64,000 nucleotides of DNA from Mycobacterium sp. 1100029.7 (lineage in GTDB: Bacteria > Actinomycetota > Actinomycetes > Mycobacteriales > Mycobacteriaceae). The notes below the pieces were generated by a model. The model was not told the origin of the DNA. It did no database searches and was given only the letters and a program-made list of their open reading frames with translations. The stretch spans positions 1 through 64,000 of the forward strand of contig NZ_LZSC01000057.1 in NCBI RefSeq assembly GCF_001665235.1, written 5' to 3'. The position numbers and the translations under genes are program-made. Shown here piece by piece: positions 8,601-19,440 of the stretch (position 1 is its first letter; each line of letters begins with the position of its first letter).

Positions 8601-11600
8601 ATGACGAGTCTTGCCGAGCGCGCGGCGCAGATGTCACCGAAGGCGCGCGAGGTCCTGGCACGCGAACTGGTTCGCGCCGGCACGGTGTTCCCGACCGACG
8701 TCGCCGAACCGATCGCGGTGGTGGGCATCGGTTGCCGGTTGCCGGGCAGTGTGACCGGACCGGACAGCTTCTGGCAGCTGCTGATGGACGGCCGCGACGC
8801 CGTGGACGTGGTGCCGTCCGACCGATGGGATGCCGACGCGTTCTACGACCCGGACCCGCAGGCACCGGGGCGGATGACGACGAAGTGGGGCGGCTTTGTC
8901 GATGACGTCGCCGGTTTCGACGCCGACTTCTTCGGCATCACACCACGCGAAGCCGAGGCGATGGACCCCCAGCAGCGGATCCTGCTCGAAGTCGCTTGGG
9001 AGGCAGTCGAACACGCCGGTCTGCCACCGGACTCGCTGAGCGGCACCCGCACCGCGGCCATCATGGGGCTCTCCGCGTGGGACTACACGATCGTCAACCT
9101 GGAGCGCCGCGCCGACATCGACGCCTACATGTCCACCGGTAACCCGCACAGCGCGGCGGTGGGGCGGATCTCGTATCTGCTCGGGCTTCGCGGACCGGCG
9201 GTGGCAGTGGACACCGCGTGCTCGTCTTCGCTGGTGGCGCTGCACCTGGCCTGCCAAAACCTGCGGCTGCGTGAAAGCGATGTGGCGCTGGCCGGCGGCG
9301 TGCAGCTGATGCTGTCGCCGTTCACCAGCATCGCGCTGTCCAAATGGTCCGCGCTGTCACCGACGGGCCGCTGCAAGACTTTTGACGCGCTGGCCGACGG
9401 ATTCGTACGCAGCGAGGGGTGCGGCGTGGTGGTGCTCAAGCGGCTGGCCGACGCCGCGCGCGACGGCGATCGGGTGCTGGCGGTGATCCGCGGCTCTGCC
9501 ATCAACCAGGACGGCCGATCCAACGGCATGACCGCTCCCAACGCGGCCGCACAGCGCGACGTGATCACGACCGCGCTGAAGCTGGCCGACGCGACAGCGG
9601 ACAGCGTGAACTACATCGAAACTCACGGTACCGGAACAATACTGGGCGATCCGATCGAATTCGAGTCGTTGGCGGCCACGTACGGCCGCGGTGCCGGCAC
9701 GTGCGCGTTGGGCTCGGTGAAGACCAACATCGGTCACCTGGAGGCCGCGGCCGGCATCACCGGTTTCATCAAGGCGACCCTGGCCGTGTCCCGTGGGCAC
9801 ATTCCGCCGAACCTGCATTTTTCGCGGTGGAATCCGGCCATCGACCCGTCGTCGACCCGGTTGTTCGTCCCGACCGAGGCCACCGCCTGGCCCGCGGGTG
9901 TGCGCCGCGCGGCCGTGTCGTCCTTCGGTCTCAGCGGCACCAATGCGCACGTGGTCTTGGAACAAGCGCCAGAGACGTTGCCTATCAACGCATCCGGGCC
10001 GCGGATATCCACCCTGGTGGTCTCGGGCAAGACGCCGCAGCGGGCGGCCACGCTGGCGGCCCGGCTGGCCGATTGGATGGAAGGCCCCGGCGCGACGACA
10101 CCGTTGGCCGACGTGGCGCAGACGCTCAACCATCACCGGCCCCGGCACGCCAAGGCCGCGGTCGTGGTCGCCCGGGACCGTGCGAACGCGGTGGCCGGGC
10201 TGCGGGCGCTGGCCGACGGCCGACCCGCATCCGGGGTGTCCGAATGCCGCGACGGCCGCACCGGGCCGGGCACGGTGTTCGTCTACTCAGGCCAGGGTTC
10301 GCAGTGGGTCGGCATGGGCAAACGGTTGCTGGCCGACGAGCCGGCCTTCACGGCGGCCATCGACGATCTCGAGCCGGATTTCGTTGCCCAAGCTGGATTC
10401 TCGCTACGCCAAACCCTGGCCGACGGTGTCGAGGTGGTCGGCATCGACCGCATTCAGCCGGTGCTGGTCGGCATCCAGCTGGCACTGACCGCGCTGTGGC
10501 GTTGCTACGGCGTGACCCCCGATGCCGTCGTCGGCCACTCGATGGGTGAGGTGTCGGCAGCCGTGGTGTCCGGTGCCCTGACACCCGCCGACGGGCTCCG
10601 TGTGATCGCCACCCGCTCCCGGCTGATGGCCGGGCTGTCCGGGCAGGGCGCGATGGCCCTGCTCGAACTCGACGCCGACGCCGCCGCGGCGGTGATCGCC
10701 GACTACCCGCAGCTGACGCTGGCCGTTCATGCGTCGCCGCGGCAATCGGTGATCGCCGGGCCGCCGGAATCGGTGGACGCGGTGATCGCGGACGTGGCCG
10801 CGCGCAACCTGCTGGCCCGGCGCATCGACGTCGACGTGGCCTCCCACCACCCGATCATCGACCCGGTGTTGCCGCAATTGCGTTCCGCGCTCGCCGGGCT
10901 CGCGCCGCAGCCGATGACCATTCCGATGATCAGCACCACCAGCGAGCAACCGCAACCGGTGCTGGACGCCGACTACTGGGCGGACAACCTGCGCAACCCG
11001 GTGCGCTTCCACCAGGCCATCACCACCGCGGCCGCCCGCTACCGCACCTTCGTCGAGGTCAGCCCGCACCCGGTGCTCAGCTACGCCATCGAGGACACGC
11101 TGCGCGACACCGACCATCGGTCCCAGTGCCAGACCATCGGCACGCTGCGGCGCGACACCGACGACACCGTCACCTTCCACACCGCGCTCGCATCGGTCGG
11201 AAAGCCCCCGGATATCGACACCACCCGCACACTGGCCGATATCCCGGTAACCCCTTGGCAGCACACGCATTTCTGGGTGGCGGACCGGTCGGCGATCTCG
11301 GACTCGGTGGACGCGCACCCGCTGCTCGGGCGGCACGTCGAAATTCCGTCCAGCCAGGACCATGTGTGGCAGTCCGACGTGGGCACCGACGTGTGCCCCT
11401 GGCTCGCCGACCACAAGGTCTTCGGCCAGGCCGTCATGCCGGCGGCCGGATTCGCCGAGATCGCATTGGCCGCCGCCGGCGAAGCGTTCGGCGTGCCGAT
11501 CGACACGGTGGTGATCAACCAGCTCGAGGTCGAGCAGATGCTCACCCTGGACGGTCATACCCAGCTGACGACGCAGTTGACCCGCGGCGCCGACGACAAG

Positions 11601-13997
11601 ACCCGCATCGAAATCTATTCGCGCACAACGGCCGGGTGGACCCGCCACGCGACCGCCAAGGCCGCGGTGTCACCGCCCGAAACCACCCCGCAGCCGTCGG
11701 CCCCCGCTGGTCGCGACGGCCAGCACGCGGTGTCGCCCGCCGACCTGTATGCGGTGCTGCGGTTGACCGGCCAGAACCACGGCCCCGCGTTCGCGGCGTT
11801 GACCCAGATTCAGCGTCAGCGGGATGGCTCGGTACACACCGAGATCACGCTGCCCGACGCGGCACCCCGGCATCCGAACTACCGGATCCACCCGGCCATG
11901 CTGGACGCGGCGCTGCAAGGCCTGGCCGCGGCCATCCCGGATCAGGAGGCCGCCACCGCCGGGACGGCCGAAATCAGTTACCTGCCAGTGTCATTCGAGT
12001 CGATACGGCTGCACGGCGACCCGGGCCGGCACGCTCGCTGCCATGCCCGGCTGATGGATCTGGACGAGGGCGGCGCCGGGAAGCTCGGCAAGATCATCTT
12101 GACCGACGACGCCGGTACCGTGACCGCCGAGATCAACGACCTGTATCTGCGTCGGGTGGAGCGACGCAGCGCGCCCTTGCCGCTGGCGCAGAAAGTCTTC
12201 GACACCAGCTGGGTCGAGATGCCGGTCACCGGCGTTGCCGACACGGCGGGCAGCTGGCTGGTGCTGACCGACGGCGGCTCGCTGGCAGCGGAATTCGCCG
12301 AGCGGTGGCAGACACCGCAGCGCCGGGTGATCACCGCGGGCCTGGCTGACGAGTCCGCGATGCTCGCGGCCTTCGCCGACACCGCGGGCGATCCCGAGCG
12401 CCCGCCCGTCGGCGTGGTCGCCTTCATCGACGACGACACCGCCGGACTCACCGACGCCGCGCTCGACCGTGCCCGCGAATCGGTGTGGTCGCTTTCGACG
12501 GTGGTGCGCGCGATCCTCGGCGGCTGGCACGGCCGGACCCCGCGGTTGTGCCTGGTCACCACGGGAGGTCTCGCGGTCCATGACGAGCCGGGCCACCCGG
12601 CGATCGGGGCGCTGCGGGGCCTGGTCCGCGTGCTGGCCTACGAACATCCCGACCTGCGCACCGCGCTGATCGACCTCGACGCCGATTCCGACCCATCCGC
12701 AGCACTGACCGCGCTGACCGCCGAGCTCGAGTTGAACTACCCCACAACCACTTTCGACGACATCATCGCCTGGCGCGGCGGTCAGCGATACGTCGAGCGG
12801 CTGTGCCCCGCGGCCCTCGGCGAGCCGGTGCGCGATGCCGTCGTCGAGCCGGGAGCGTCCTATATCGTCACCGGTGGCCTCGGCGGACTCGGGTTGGTGT
12901 TCGCCCGCTGGCTCGTCGACAGCGGCGCGGGCCGCGTCGTCCTCAACGGACGCAGCGAGCCCTCCGACGAACAGCGCAAGATACTGGCCGAACTGGAGAG
13001 CCGGGCCGAGGTCGCGGTGGTCTGCGGCGACATCGCGTCGTCTGGTGTCGCGCAACGCCTGGTCGCCGCGGCCGAGGAGCAGAACCGCCGGTTGGCCGGC
13101 ATCGTGCACGGAGCCGCGGTGATCGACGACAGCCTGGTGTTGTCGATGAGCAGGGAGAGTCTGGAGCGGGTCTGGGCTCCCAAGGCCGCCGGTGCGCTGC
13201 GCTTGCACGAGGCCAGCACCGGCCGCGATCTGGACTGGTGGGTGGGGTTCTCTACGACGGCCGCACTTCTCGGCTCGGCCGGGCAGGGCGCCTACGCGTG
13301 CGCCAGCGCATGGCTGGACGCGCTGGTGGGCTGGCGCCATAGCGCGGGACTGCCTGCGGCCGTGATCAATTGGGGCCCGTGGTCGGAAGTGGGCGTGGCT
13401 CAGTCACTGGTCGGCAGCCCGCTGGACCCGATCAGCCCACCCGAAGGCATCGCGGCCATGGAGGCGCTGCTGACGACCGACCGATGCCGAACCGGTGTGA
13501 CGCGGCTGCGAGCCGACCGGGCAACGATGGCATTCCCCGAAATCCGCAACCTCGGATACTTCGCCAGCGTGGTCGACGAGCTCGACCTCACCGGCGACGG
13601 CGGCGACTGGGCCGGGCCCGACGCGCTCAAAGAGCTGGACCCGGCGCAGGCCCGCGACGTGGTATGTGAGCGACTGTGCGGCCGCATCGCGGGGGTGATG
13701 GGCTATGCCGATTCGTCGGCCGTCGACACCGGGATGCCGCTGACCGAACTCGGGATGGATTCGCTGATGGCCGTGCGGATCCGCAACACCACACGCGCAG
13801 ATTTCGGCATCGAGCCACCCGTGGCGATGATTTTGCAGGGGGCGTCGCTGCACGACCTGACGGTCGACGTGATCCGCCAGCTCGGCCTCGCCGAGCCTGA
13901 AGACAACCTCGATCGAGGTAACGCGGTTCGCGACCGAGCACAACAGCGCGCCGCGGCGCGCCAGGGAGCCGCGCTGCGGCGGAAGCGAGGACAGTAG
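8601..13997 (+). CDS. ppsD: Phthiocerol synthase module PpsD (KS-AT-DH-KR-ACP, no ER)
   Basis: 1798 residues, starting on the base after the ppsC stop. KS has Cys207 (DTACSSS); AT has GQGSQ and Ser647 in GHSMGE; the AT specificity motif VASH is of the methylmalonyl type. DH has a canonical HxxxGxxxxP (His938) and HPAMLD. KR has TGGLGGLG and Tyr in GAYACAS. ACP has GMDSLM, followed by a basic C-terminal tail. No NADPH-binding ER domain lies between DH and KR. In the known pathway PpsD adds a methylmalonyl unit and the double bond is reduced by a separate trans-acting enoyl reductase; a gene for such an enzyme lies at 37459-38718. Confidence 0.93.
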   Translation: MTSLAERAAQMSPKAREVLARELVRAGTVFPTDVAEPIAVVGIGCRLPGSVTGPDSFWQLLMDGRDAVDVVPSDRWDADAFYDPDPQAPGRMTTKWGGFVDDVAGFDADFFGITPREAEAMDPQQRILLEVAWEAVEHAGLPPDSLSGTRTAAIMGLSAWDYTIVNLERRADIDAYMSTGNPHSAAVGRISYLLGLRGPAVAVDTACSSSLVALHLACQNLRLRESDVALAGGVQLMLSPFTSIALSKWSALSPTGRCKTFDALADGFVRSEGCGVVVLKRLADAARDGDRVLAVIRGSAINQDGRSNGMTAPNAAAQRDVITTALKLADATADSVNYIETHGTGTILGDPIEFESLAATYGRGAGTCALGSVKTNIGHLEAAAGITGFIKATLAVSRGHIPPNLHFSRWNPAIDPSSTRLFVPTEATAWPAGVRRAAVSSFGLSGTNAHVVLEQAPETLPINASGPRISTLVVSGKTPQRAATLAARLADWMEGPGATTPLADVAQTLNHHRPRHAKAAVVVARDRANAVAGLRALADGRPASGVSECRDGRTGPGTVFVYSGQGSQWVGMGKRLLADEPAFTAAIDDLEPDFVAQAGFSLRQTLADGVEVVGIDRIQPVLVGIQLALTALWRCYGVTPDAVVGHSMGEVSAAVVSGALTPADGLRVIATRSRLMAGLSGQGAMALLELDADAAAAVIADYPQLTLAVHASPRQSVIAGPPESVDAVIADVAARNLLARRIDVDVASHHPIIDPVLPQLRSALAGLAPQPMTIPMISTTSEQPQPVLDADYWADNLRNPVRFHQAITTAAARYRTFVEVSPHPVLSYAIEDTLRDTDHRSQCQTIGTLRRDTDDTVTFHTALASVGKPPDIDTTRTLADIPVTPWQHTHFWVADRSAISDSVDAHPLLGRHVEIPSSQDHVWQSDVGTDVCPWLADHKVFGQAVMPAAGFAEIALAAAGEAFGVPIDTVVINQLEVEQMLTLDGHTQLTTQLTRGADDKTRIEIYSRTTAGWTRHATAKAAVSPPETTPQPSAPAGRDGQHAVSPADLYAVLRLTGQNHGPAFAALTQIQRQRDGSVHTEITLPDAAPRHPNYRIHPAMLDAALQGLAAAIPDQEAATAGTAEISYLPVSFESIRLHGDPGRHARCHARLMDLDEGGAGKLGKIILTDDAGTVTAEINDLYLRRVERRSAPLPLAQKVFDTSWVEMPVTGVADTAGSWLVLTDGGSLAAEFAERWQTPQRRVITAGLADESAMLAAFADTAGDPERPPVGVVAFIDDDTAGLTDAALDRARESVWSLSTVVRAILGGWHGRTPRLCLVTTGGLAVHDEPGHPAIGALRGLVRVLAYEHPDLRTALIDLDADSDPSAALTALTAELELNYPTTTFDDIIAWRGGQRYVERLCPAALGEPVRDAVVEPGASYIVTGGLGGLGLVFARWLVDSGAGRVVLNGRSEPSDEQRKILAELESRAEVAVVCGDIASSGVAQRLVAAAEEQNRRLAGIVHGAAVIDDSLVLSMSRESLERVWAPKAAGALRLHEASTGRDLDWWVGFSTTAALLGSAGQGAYACASAWLDALVGWRHSAGLPAAVINWGPWSEVGVAQSLVGSPLDPISPPEGIAAMEALLTTDRCRTGVTRLRADRATMAFPEIRNLGYFASVVDELDLTGDGGDWAGPDALKELDPAQARDVVCERLCGRIAGVMGYADSSAVDTGMPLTELGMDSLMAVRIRNTTRADFGIEPPVAMILQGASLHDLTVDVIRQLGLAEPEDNLDRGNAVRDRAQQRAAARQGAALRRKRGQ

Positions 13998-13999
13998 GC

Positions 14000-16900
14000 A
14001 TGAGCACCCACTCCGAAGCGCTGCCCGACACCGCGATCGCGGTGGTCGGCATGGCCGGCAGATTTCCGGGGGCCAACAACGTGTCGGCGTTCTGGGACAA
14101 CCTGCGGCGCGGCGAGGAATCCATCACCACCCTCTCCGAGGAGCAGCTGCGGGCCGCCGGTGTCGGCGACGAGGTGCTGGCCAACCCGGCGTATGTGCGG
14201 CGCGCCCCGATGGTCGACGGCATCGACGAGTTCGACGCCGAATTCTTCGGATTCCCACCGCAATTGGCCCGGACGCTGGACCCGCAGCATCGGTTGTTCC
14301 TGCAGTGCGCCTGGCATGCGTTCGAAGACGCCGGGTGTGACCCGGCGCTGTTCGACGGCTCCATCGGCGTCTACGGCACCTGCTCGCCCAGCGGCTATCT
14401 GCTCAACAACCTGTCCTCGCACGGCCACAACGCCTTTGTGGGAACGGGTCTCAATTTCGAGCAGTTCAACCTGTTTCTGCAGAACGACAAGGACTTCCTG
14501 GCGACCCGGGTATCGCATCAGTTCGACCTGCGCGGCCCAAGCCTGACCGTGCAGACCGCGTGCTCGTCGTCGCTGGTCGCCGTCCACTTGGCGTGCCAGA
14601 GCCTGCTGTCCGGCGAATGCGACATGGCGCTGGCCGGTGGGGTATCGCTGTCGGTTCCGCGCCAGGTCGGCTACTGGAACTCCCCCGGGTCGATGGTGTC
14701 GGCCGTCGGGCACTGCCGGCCCTTCGACGTCCGCGCCGACGGCACGGTGTTCGGCAGCGGGGTTGCGATCGTGGCCCTCAAACCCCTGCAGGCCGCGCTG
14801 GACGCCGGGGATCGCATTCATGCCGTGATCCGCGGATCGGCGATCAACAACGACGGTTCGATGAAAATGGGCTATGCGGCGCCGAATCCGGCCGCGCAGG
14901 CCGACGTCATCGCCGAGGCGCACGCGGTGGCGGGTATCGACGCCTCGACCGTCAGCTATGTCGAGACCCACGGGACCGGCACGCCGTTGGGCGACCCCAT
15001 TGAGGTGCAGGGCCTGAAAAACGCGTTCGCCGTGTCCGACACGCCACGGCCCGGGCCGTGCGTACTGGGGTCGGTCAAGTCGAACATCGGCCACCTGGAG
15101 GTCGCCGCCGGTGTCGTCGGCATGATCAAGACAATTTTGTGCCTGCAGCACAAGGCGATTCCGGGCACCCTGCACTACACCAGTCCGAACCCGGAACTGC
15201 GGTTGGAGGACACGCCGTTCACGGTGCGCAGCAGCTACGGCCCCTGGGAGTGGGACGGTGCGCGCCGCGCCGGGGTCAGCTCGTTCGGGGTCGGCGGCAC
15301 CAACGCGCATGTCGTCTTGGAAGAGGCACCAGAACACGCCCCGGCGGTCGCGACGCGAGCCGCCTCGACCGGTCCTCAGGTGCTGTTGCTGTCGGCACGC
15401 ACCGCGGCCGCACTCGAGGATGCGCGGACCACCCTGGCCGCCGCGCTGTCCGCACTGGACGCGCCCGAGCTGTCCGACGTCGCGTTCACCCTGGCCGGAC
15501 GCCGCAAGCACCCCGTCACCCTGGCGGCCGTGGTGCACGACCGCACGCACGCGGCCACCGTGCTGCGGGCAGCCGAGCACGACAACGTCTTCATCGGGGA
15601 CTCCGGCGACGTTAACGCCGAATCCGCCTTGCAGCGCGTGGTTTTCATGTTCCCCGGACAGGGCGCTCAGCACGTCGGGATGGCCCGCGGGCTCTATGAC
15701 ACCGAACCGGTGTTCGCCGAAACCTTCGACGCATGTGTCGCGGGCTTCCGTGCCGAAATGGGGATCGACCTGCACGCGGAGATCTTCGGCGATGCCAGCA
15801 CGGATCTGGAGCGTATCGACCGGTCCCAGCCCGCCCTGTTCACCGTCGAGTACGCGCTGGCGCGCCTGGTCGAAACCTACGGTGTGCGCGCCGGGGCGTA
15901 TATCGGTTACAGCACCGGCGAATACATCGCGGCCACGTTGGCCGGTGTCTTCGACCTGGCCACCGCGATCAAGCTGGTGTCGCTGCGGGCACGCCTGATG
16001 CATGAATCCCCGGCGGGTTCGATGGTCGCCGTCGCGCTGGGACCCGACGAAGTGGCACCGTACCTGGCGGCGGAAGTCGAGCTGTCCGCGGTGAACGATC
16101 CAGGTAACTGTGTCGTCGCCGGGCCGAACGACGCGATCCGCGCGTTCACCCAACGGCTGCGCGAGGCCGGCATCACCGCGCGGCGGGTGCGAGCGACGCA
16201 CGCATTCCATTCCAGCGCAATGGATGCCATGGCCGCGGAGTTCGGTCAGTTCCTGTCCGGCGTCGACCTGCGCCGCCCGACGACACCGCTGTTGTCCAAT
16301 TTGACCGGCACCTGGATGACCGATGAGCAGATCACCGATCCGGCCAGTTGGGCCCGCCAGATCAGCTCCACGATCAGATTCGCCGACGAACTCGACGTGC
16401 TGCTGAGCGAACCGGACCGCATTCTCGTCGAGGTCGGGCCCGGCGGCAGCCTCACGGGTTCGGCCATGCGCCACCCGAAGTGGTCCACCGGCCAGCGCGC
16501 CGTTCGGTTGATGCGGCACCCGATTCAGAACGTCGACGACCGGGACACCTTCCTACTCGGTCTCGGACAGCTGTGGTCGGCGGGTGTGCCGGTCGACTGG
16601 ACTCCGGCGACCGGGCCCAAGCGGCACATCGTGTCGGTGCCCGGATATTCCTTTGCCCGCGAACGCCATTGGGTGGACCCGAAACCGGTCAGCCGGATCG
16701 ACTCCGCCATCGATGCGGTGCCCGCGGCAGCGACCAACGGCGCCGGCCGTCGTACCGAAGTCACGGTCAACGGCCAGTCGCATACCGAAGCGGTGTTGCG
16801 GCAGATCTGGATGCAGTGCCTGGGGCTGAACAGCATCGGCCGCACCGACAACTTCTTCGACCTCGGTGGCGACTCTCTGATCGCGATCGGCATCGCGACC

Positions 16901-18427
16901 AACGCCAGCAATGCGGGCCTGGACGTCAGCCCGCAGGATCTCTATGGAAACCCGACGCTGGCCACCCTGGCCGCCCACGTCGACACCAAGTACGCGTCGG
17001 GCGGCCTGGCGAAGCCGCCTGAAGCGGATGCCGCGCCGACCATTCCGCCGACTGTCGCGCACTTCCTGGAACACGGTGTGCGGGAAGCGGGACGCTGGCG
17101 GGTGCCACTGCTGCTGCGCCTGGACGCGGCGGTGCGCATCGACGACGTCCGGTCCGTGCTGACCGCACTGACCAACCACCACGACGCGCTGCGCCTGCGG
17201 CTCGTCGACCGGGCCGGCGCGTGGGAGCAACAGATCGCGGCACCCCAGGAGTTCGCAGCGCTGGCGTCGCGTTCGCTGCCCGACACCGCATCGGATCCCG
17301 CCGCCCAGCGTGCGGCGGTGCTCGACATGGTCGCCGAGCTGCGCGCCGACGGTGATCTGACTGCGCCGCTGACCGCCGTCTACGTCTCGGTCCCCGATGG
17401 CGCCTACCTGGCACTGTCGCTGCACGAGATCGTCGCCGACACCACGTCGCGAGAGATCCTGATCGCCGACATCTTCGCCGCGTTCACACAACGCCTTGCC
17501 GGCGAAGAGATCTCGCTGCCCACCAACACCACGTCGTGGCGGGACTGGTCGCTGCGTTCGGCCGCGCTCGCAACGCACCCGGCGGTCCTGGACACGCGCG
17601 ACTTCTGGCTGGAGAGCTCGCAGAAGGCGACCCTGCGGCCGGCGGGTGCGGGAATCACCGAACCGCCGCGCACCGACGATCTGACCAAGGTGTCGTCGAC
17701 TCTGACCGTCGAGCAGACCTCGGAGGTCGACGACGCGCGCCGGGCGCTCGGCTGGACGGTCGAGGAGTTGTTGCTCGCGGCGCTGAGCCGCACCGTCGCA
17801 GCAACGGTCGGCACCGGAGTCCTCGCCGTCGACTTGGAGGGGCCCGGCCGCTCGGTGTTGCGACCGGACGTCGACCTGCGCCGCACGATCGGACAGTTCA
17901 CCACGATCTATCCGATCGCCCTCGAGTGTGCTTCCGGCGAGGACACCGCGGCCTCCGAACTGCTGCAGACGGTGCGCGACACGCTGAAAGCCGTGCCGCA
18001 CTACGGCATTGGATACGGGCTGCTGCGACACCTCTATGCACCGACGGCGCGGCTGCTTTCGGCCGCGGGCTCGGCCGACGTGCACTTCCGCTACGCGGGC
18101 ATGATCCCGCAGCCGCCGCCGCTGGATGCGGCGGTGCAGTTCGACTCCGACGCGGCTTCAATACTCGCGCCGGTGCGCGACACGATCCCGGGCCTGGGTC
18201 ACGCCATCGAGTTCCGGGTGTACCGGCACTCCGGGGTGCTGCATCTGGATTGGTGGTACGACACTCGCCGGGTGCAGGGTGCCCAGGCCGATGCTCTGGT
18301 GCAGCACTTTCCGACGGCGCTGCGCGAGCTGATCGCCGACGCCTTCACCGCCGTTCCCGACGACGCCGCCCTGGGCCAGCCGGTGGAGCTGGCGCTGGTG
18401 GACCTGTCCGCGCTCGACGCGAGTTGA
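14000..18427 (+). CDS. ppsE: Terminal phthiocerol synthase PpsE (KS-AT-ACP-condensation-like)
   Basis: 1475 residues, matching the family length of about 1488. KS Cys188 (QTACSSS), AT (GQGAQ, active Ser638 in GYSTGE), ACP (Ser959 in FDLGGDSLIA, an NRPS-like carrier signature) and, from about residue 1010 to the end, a condensation-like domain with a degenerate HHxxxD motif (LHEIVAD). PpsE performs the last phthiocerol extension and passes the chain on for release and esterification; no reductive domains are present, consistent with the retained ketone. The AT is unlike the other Pps ATs: Tyr replaces the His of GHSxG, and the specificity motif is HAFH, usually a malonyl signature. ATG 14000 follows the ppsD stop by two bases. 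Confidence 0.93.
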   Translation: MSTHSEALPDTAIAVVGMAGRFPGANNVSAFWDNLRRGEESITTLSEEQLRAAGVGDEVLANPAYVRRAPMVDGIDEFDAEFFGFPPQLARTLDPQHRLFLQCAWHAFEDAGCDPALFDGSIGVYGTCSPSGYLLNNLSSHGHNAFVGTGLNFEQFNLFLQNDKDFLATRVSHQFDLRGPSLTVQTACSSSLVAVHLACQSLLSGECDMALAGGVSLSVPRQVGYWNSPGSMVSAVGHCRPFDVRADGTVFGSGVAIVALKPLQAALDAGDRIHAVIRGSAINNDGSMKMGYAAPNPAAQADVIAEAHAVAGIDASTVSYVETHGTGTPLGDPIEVQGLKNAFAVSDTPRPGPCVLGSVKSNIGHLEVAAGVVGMIKTILCLQHKAIPGTLHYTSPNPELRLEDTPFTVRSSYGPWEWDGARRAGVSSFGVGGTNAHVVLEEAPEHAPAVATRAASTGPQVLLLSARTAAALEDARTTLAAALSALDAPELSDVAFTLAGRRKHPVTLAAVVHDRTHAATVLRAAEHDNVFIGDSGDVNAESALQRVVFMFPGQGAQHVGMARGLYDTEPVFAETFDACVAGFRAEMGIDLHAEIFGDASTDLERIDRSQPALFTVEYALARLVETYGVRAGAYIGYSTGEYIAATLAGVFDLATAIKLVSLRARLMHESPAGSMVAVALGPDEVAPYLAAEVELSAVNDPGNCVVAGPNDAIRAFTQRLREAGITARRVRATHAFHSSAMDAMAAEFGQFLSGVDLRRPTTPLLSNLTGTWMTDEQITDPASWARQISSTIRFADELDVLLSEPDRILVEVGPGGSLTGSAMRHPKWSTGQRAVRLMRHPIQNVDDRDTFLLGLGQLWSAGVPVDWTPATGPKRHIVSVPGYSFARERHWVDPKPVSRIDSAIDAVPAAATNGAGRRTEVTVNGQSHTEAVLRQIWMQCLGLNSIGRTDNFFDLGGDSLIAIGIATNASNAGLDVSPQDLYGNPTLATLAAHVDTKYASGGLAKPPEADAAPTIPPTVAHFLEHGVREAGRWRVPLLLRLDAAVRIDDVRSVLTALTNHHDALRLRLVDRAGAWEQQIAAPQEFAALASRSLPDTASDPAAQRAAVLDMVAELRADGDLTAPLTAVYVSVPDGAYLALSLHEIVADTTSREILIADIFAAFTQRLAGEEISLPTNTTSWRDWSLRSAALATHPAVLDTRDFWLESSQKATLRPAGAGITEPPRTDDLTKVSSTLTVEQTSEVDDARRALGWTVEELLLAALSRTVAATVGTGVLAVDLEGPGRSVLRPDVDLRRTIGQFTTIYPIALECASGEDTAASELLQTVRDTLKAVPHYGIGYGLLRHLYAPTARLLSAAGSADVHFRYAGMIPQPPPLDAAVQFDSDAASILAPVRDTIPGLGHAIEFRVYRHSGVLHLDWWYDTRRVQGAQADALVQHFPTALRELIADAFTAVPDDAALGQPVELALVDLSALDAS

Positions 18428-18438
18428 GGTGAGTTCCA

Positions 18439-19440
18439 ATGGTCAAGGCGCATAAGGACTTCGACAAAGCCGTCGTCGTCGACAAGGTCCGCAAGGCCTT
18501 CGGTGAGTTCGTGGCCTTGCAAGAGGTCAGCTTCGAGGTGGGCCGCGGCGAGGTGCTCGGTCTACTGGGCCCCAACGGGGCGGGCAAGACCACCCTGGTC
18601 GACATCCTGTCCACCCTGAGCCGGCCGGACAGTGGCCGCGCGGTGGTCGCGGGCTACGACGTGGTCGCCGAACCGGCCGGTGTGCGGCGCTCCATCATGC
18701 TCACCGGGCAGCAGGTCGCGATCGACGACATGCTGACCGGCAGCGAGAATCTGGTGATGTTCGGCCGGCTGTTCGGGTTGAGCAAGTCCGCGGCCCACAC
18801 CCGCGCCGCCGAGCTGATCGAGGAGTTCGACCTGGCCTATGCCGCGGACCGCCGGGTGAAGACCTACTCGGGCGGGATGCGTCGTCGCATCGACATCGCC
18901 TGCGGTCTGGTGGTCCGACCGCAGGTGGTGTTCCTCGACGAACCCACCACCGGCCTGGATCCGCGCAGTCGGCAAAGCATTTGGGATCTGGTCAGCAAGT
19001 TTAAGGGTCTCGGCATCGCGACCTTGCTGACCACGCAGTACCTCGAAGAAGCCGACGCGCTGGCCGACCGGATCGTCGTGCTCGACCACGGCCGGGTCAT
19101 CGCCGAGGGAACCGCCGATCAGCTCAAGGAACGCACCGGCGGCAGCTACTGCGAGATTGTGCCGCGCAACCTGAAAGATCTGGCCGCGATCGCGGACACC
19201 CTCGGCGCGCTGGTGCCCGAGAAGATCCGGGCCGCACTGACACCCGAGTCGGACCGGATCGCGATTCCGGCGCCTGAGGGCGCCGACACGCTGATCGAGG
19301 CCGTCAGACGCCTGGCCGCCGCCGGCATCGCCGTCGCCGACGTCGCCCTGCGGCGGCCCTCACTCGACGACGTCTTCCTCGCGCTGACAGACGATTCCCC
19401 GCGTTCCCGCACGCCGGTCACCGCTCAGGTCGCCGGGTGA
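18439..19440 (+). CDS. drrA: PDIM exporter ATPase DrrA
   Basis: A 333-residue ABC ATPase of the daunorubicin-resistance type. Walker A is GPNGAGKT (about residue 46), the signature is YSGGMRRR, Walker B is VVFLDEP, and the H-loop position holds TTQYLEEAD, as in DrrA proteins. The C-terminal region after about residue 230 is the usual DrrA extension. It starts 11 bases after ppsE and overlaps drrB by GTGA. In mycobacteria DrrABC is required for PDIM to reach the cell surface; the name reflects sequence family, and drug efflux is not implied by this context. Confidence 0.93.
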   Translation: MVKAHKDFDKAVVVDKVRKAFGEFVALQEVSFEVGRGEVLGLLGPNGAGKTTLVDILSTLSRPDSGRAVVAGYDVVAEPAGVRRSIMLTGQQVAIDDMLTGSENLVMFGRLFGLSKSAAHTRAAELIEEFDLAYAADRRVKTYSGGMRRRIDIACGLVVRPQVVFLDEPTTGLDPRSRQSIWDLVSKFKGLGIATLLTTQYLEEADALADRIVVLDHGRVIAEGTADQLKERTGGSYCEIVPRNLKDLAAIADTLGALVPEKIRAALTPESDRIAIPAPEGADTLIEAVRRLAAAGIAVADVALRRPSLDDVFLALTDDSPRSRTPVTAQVAG

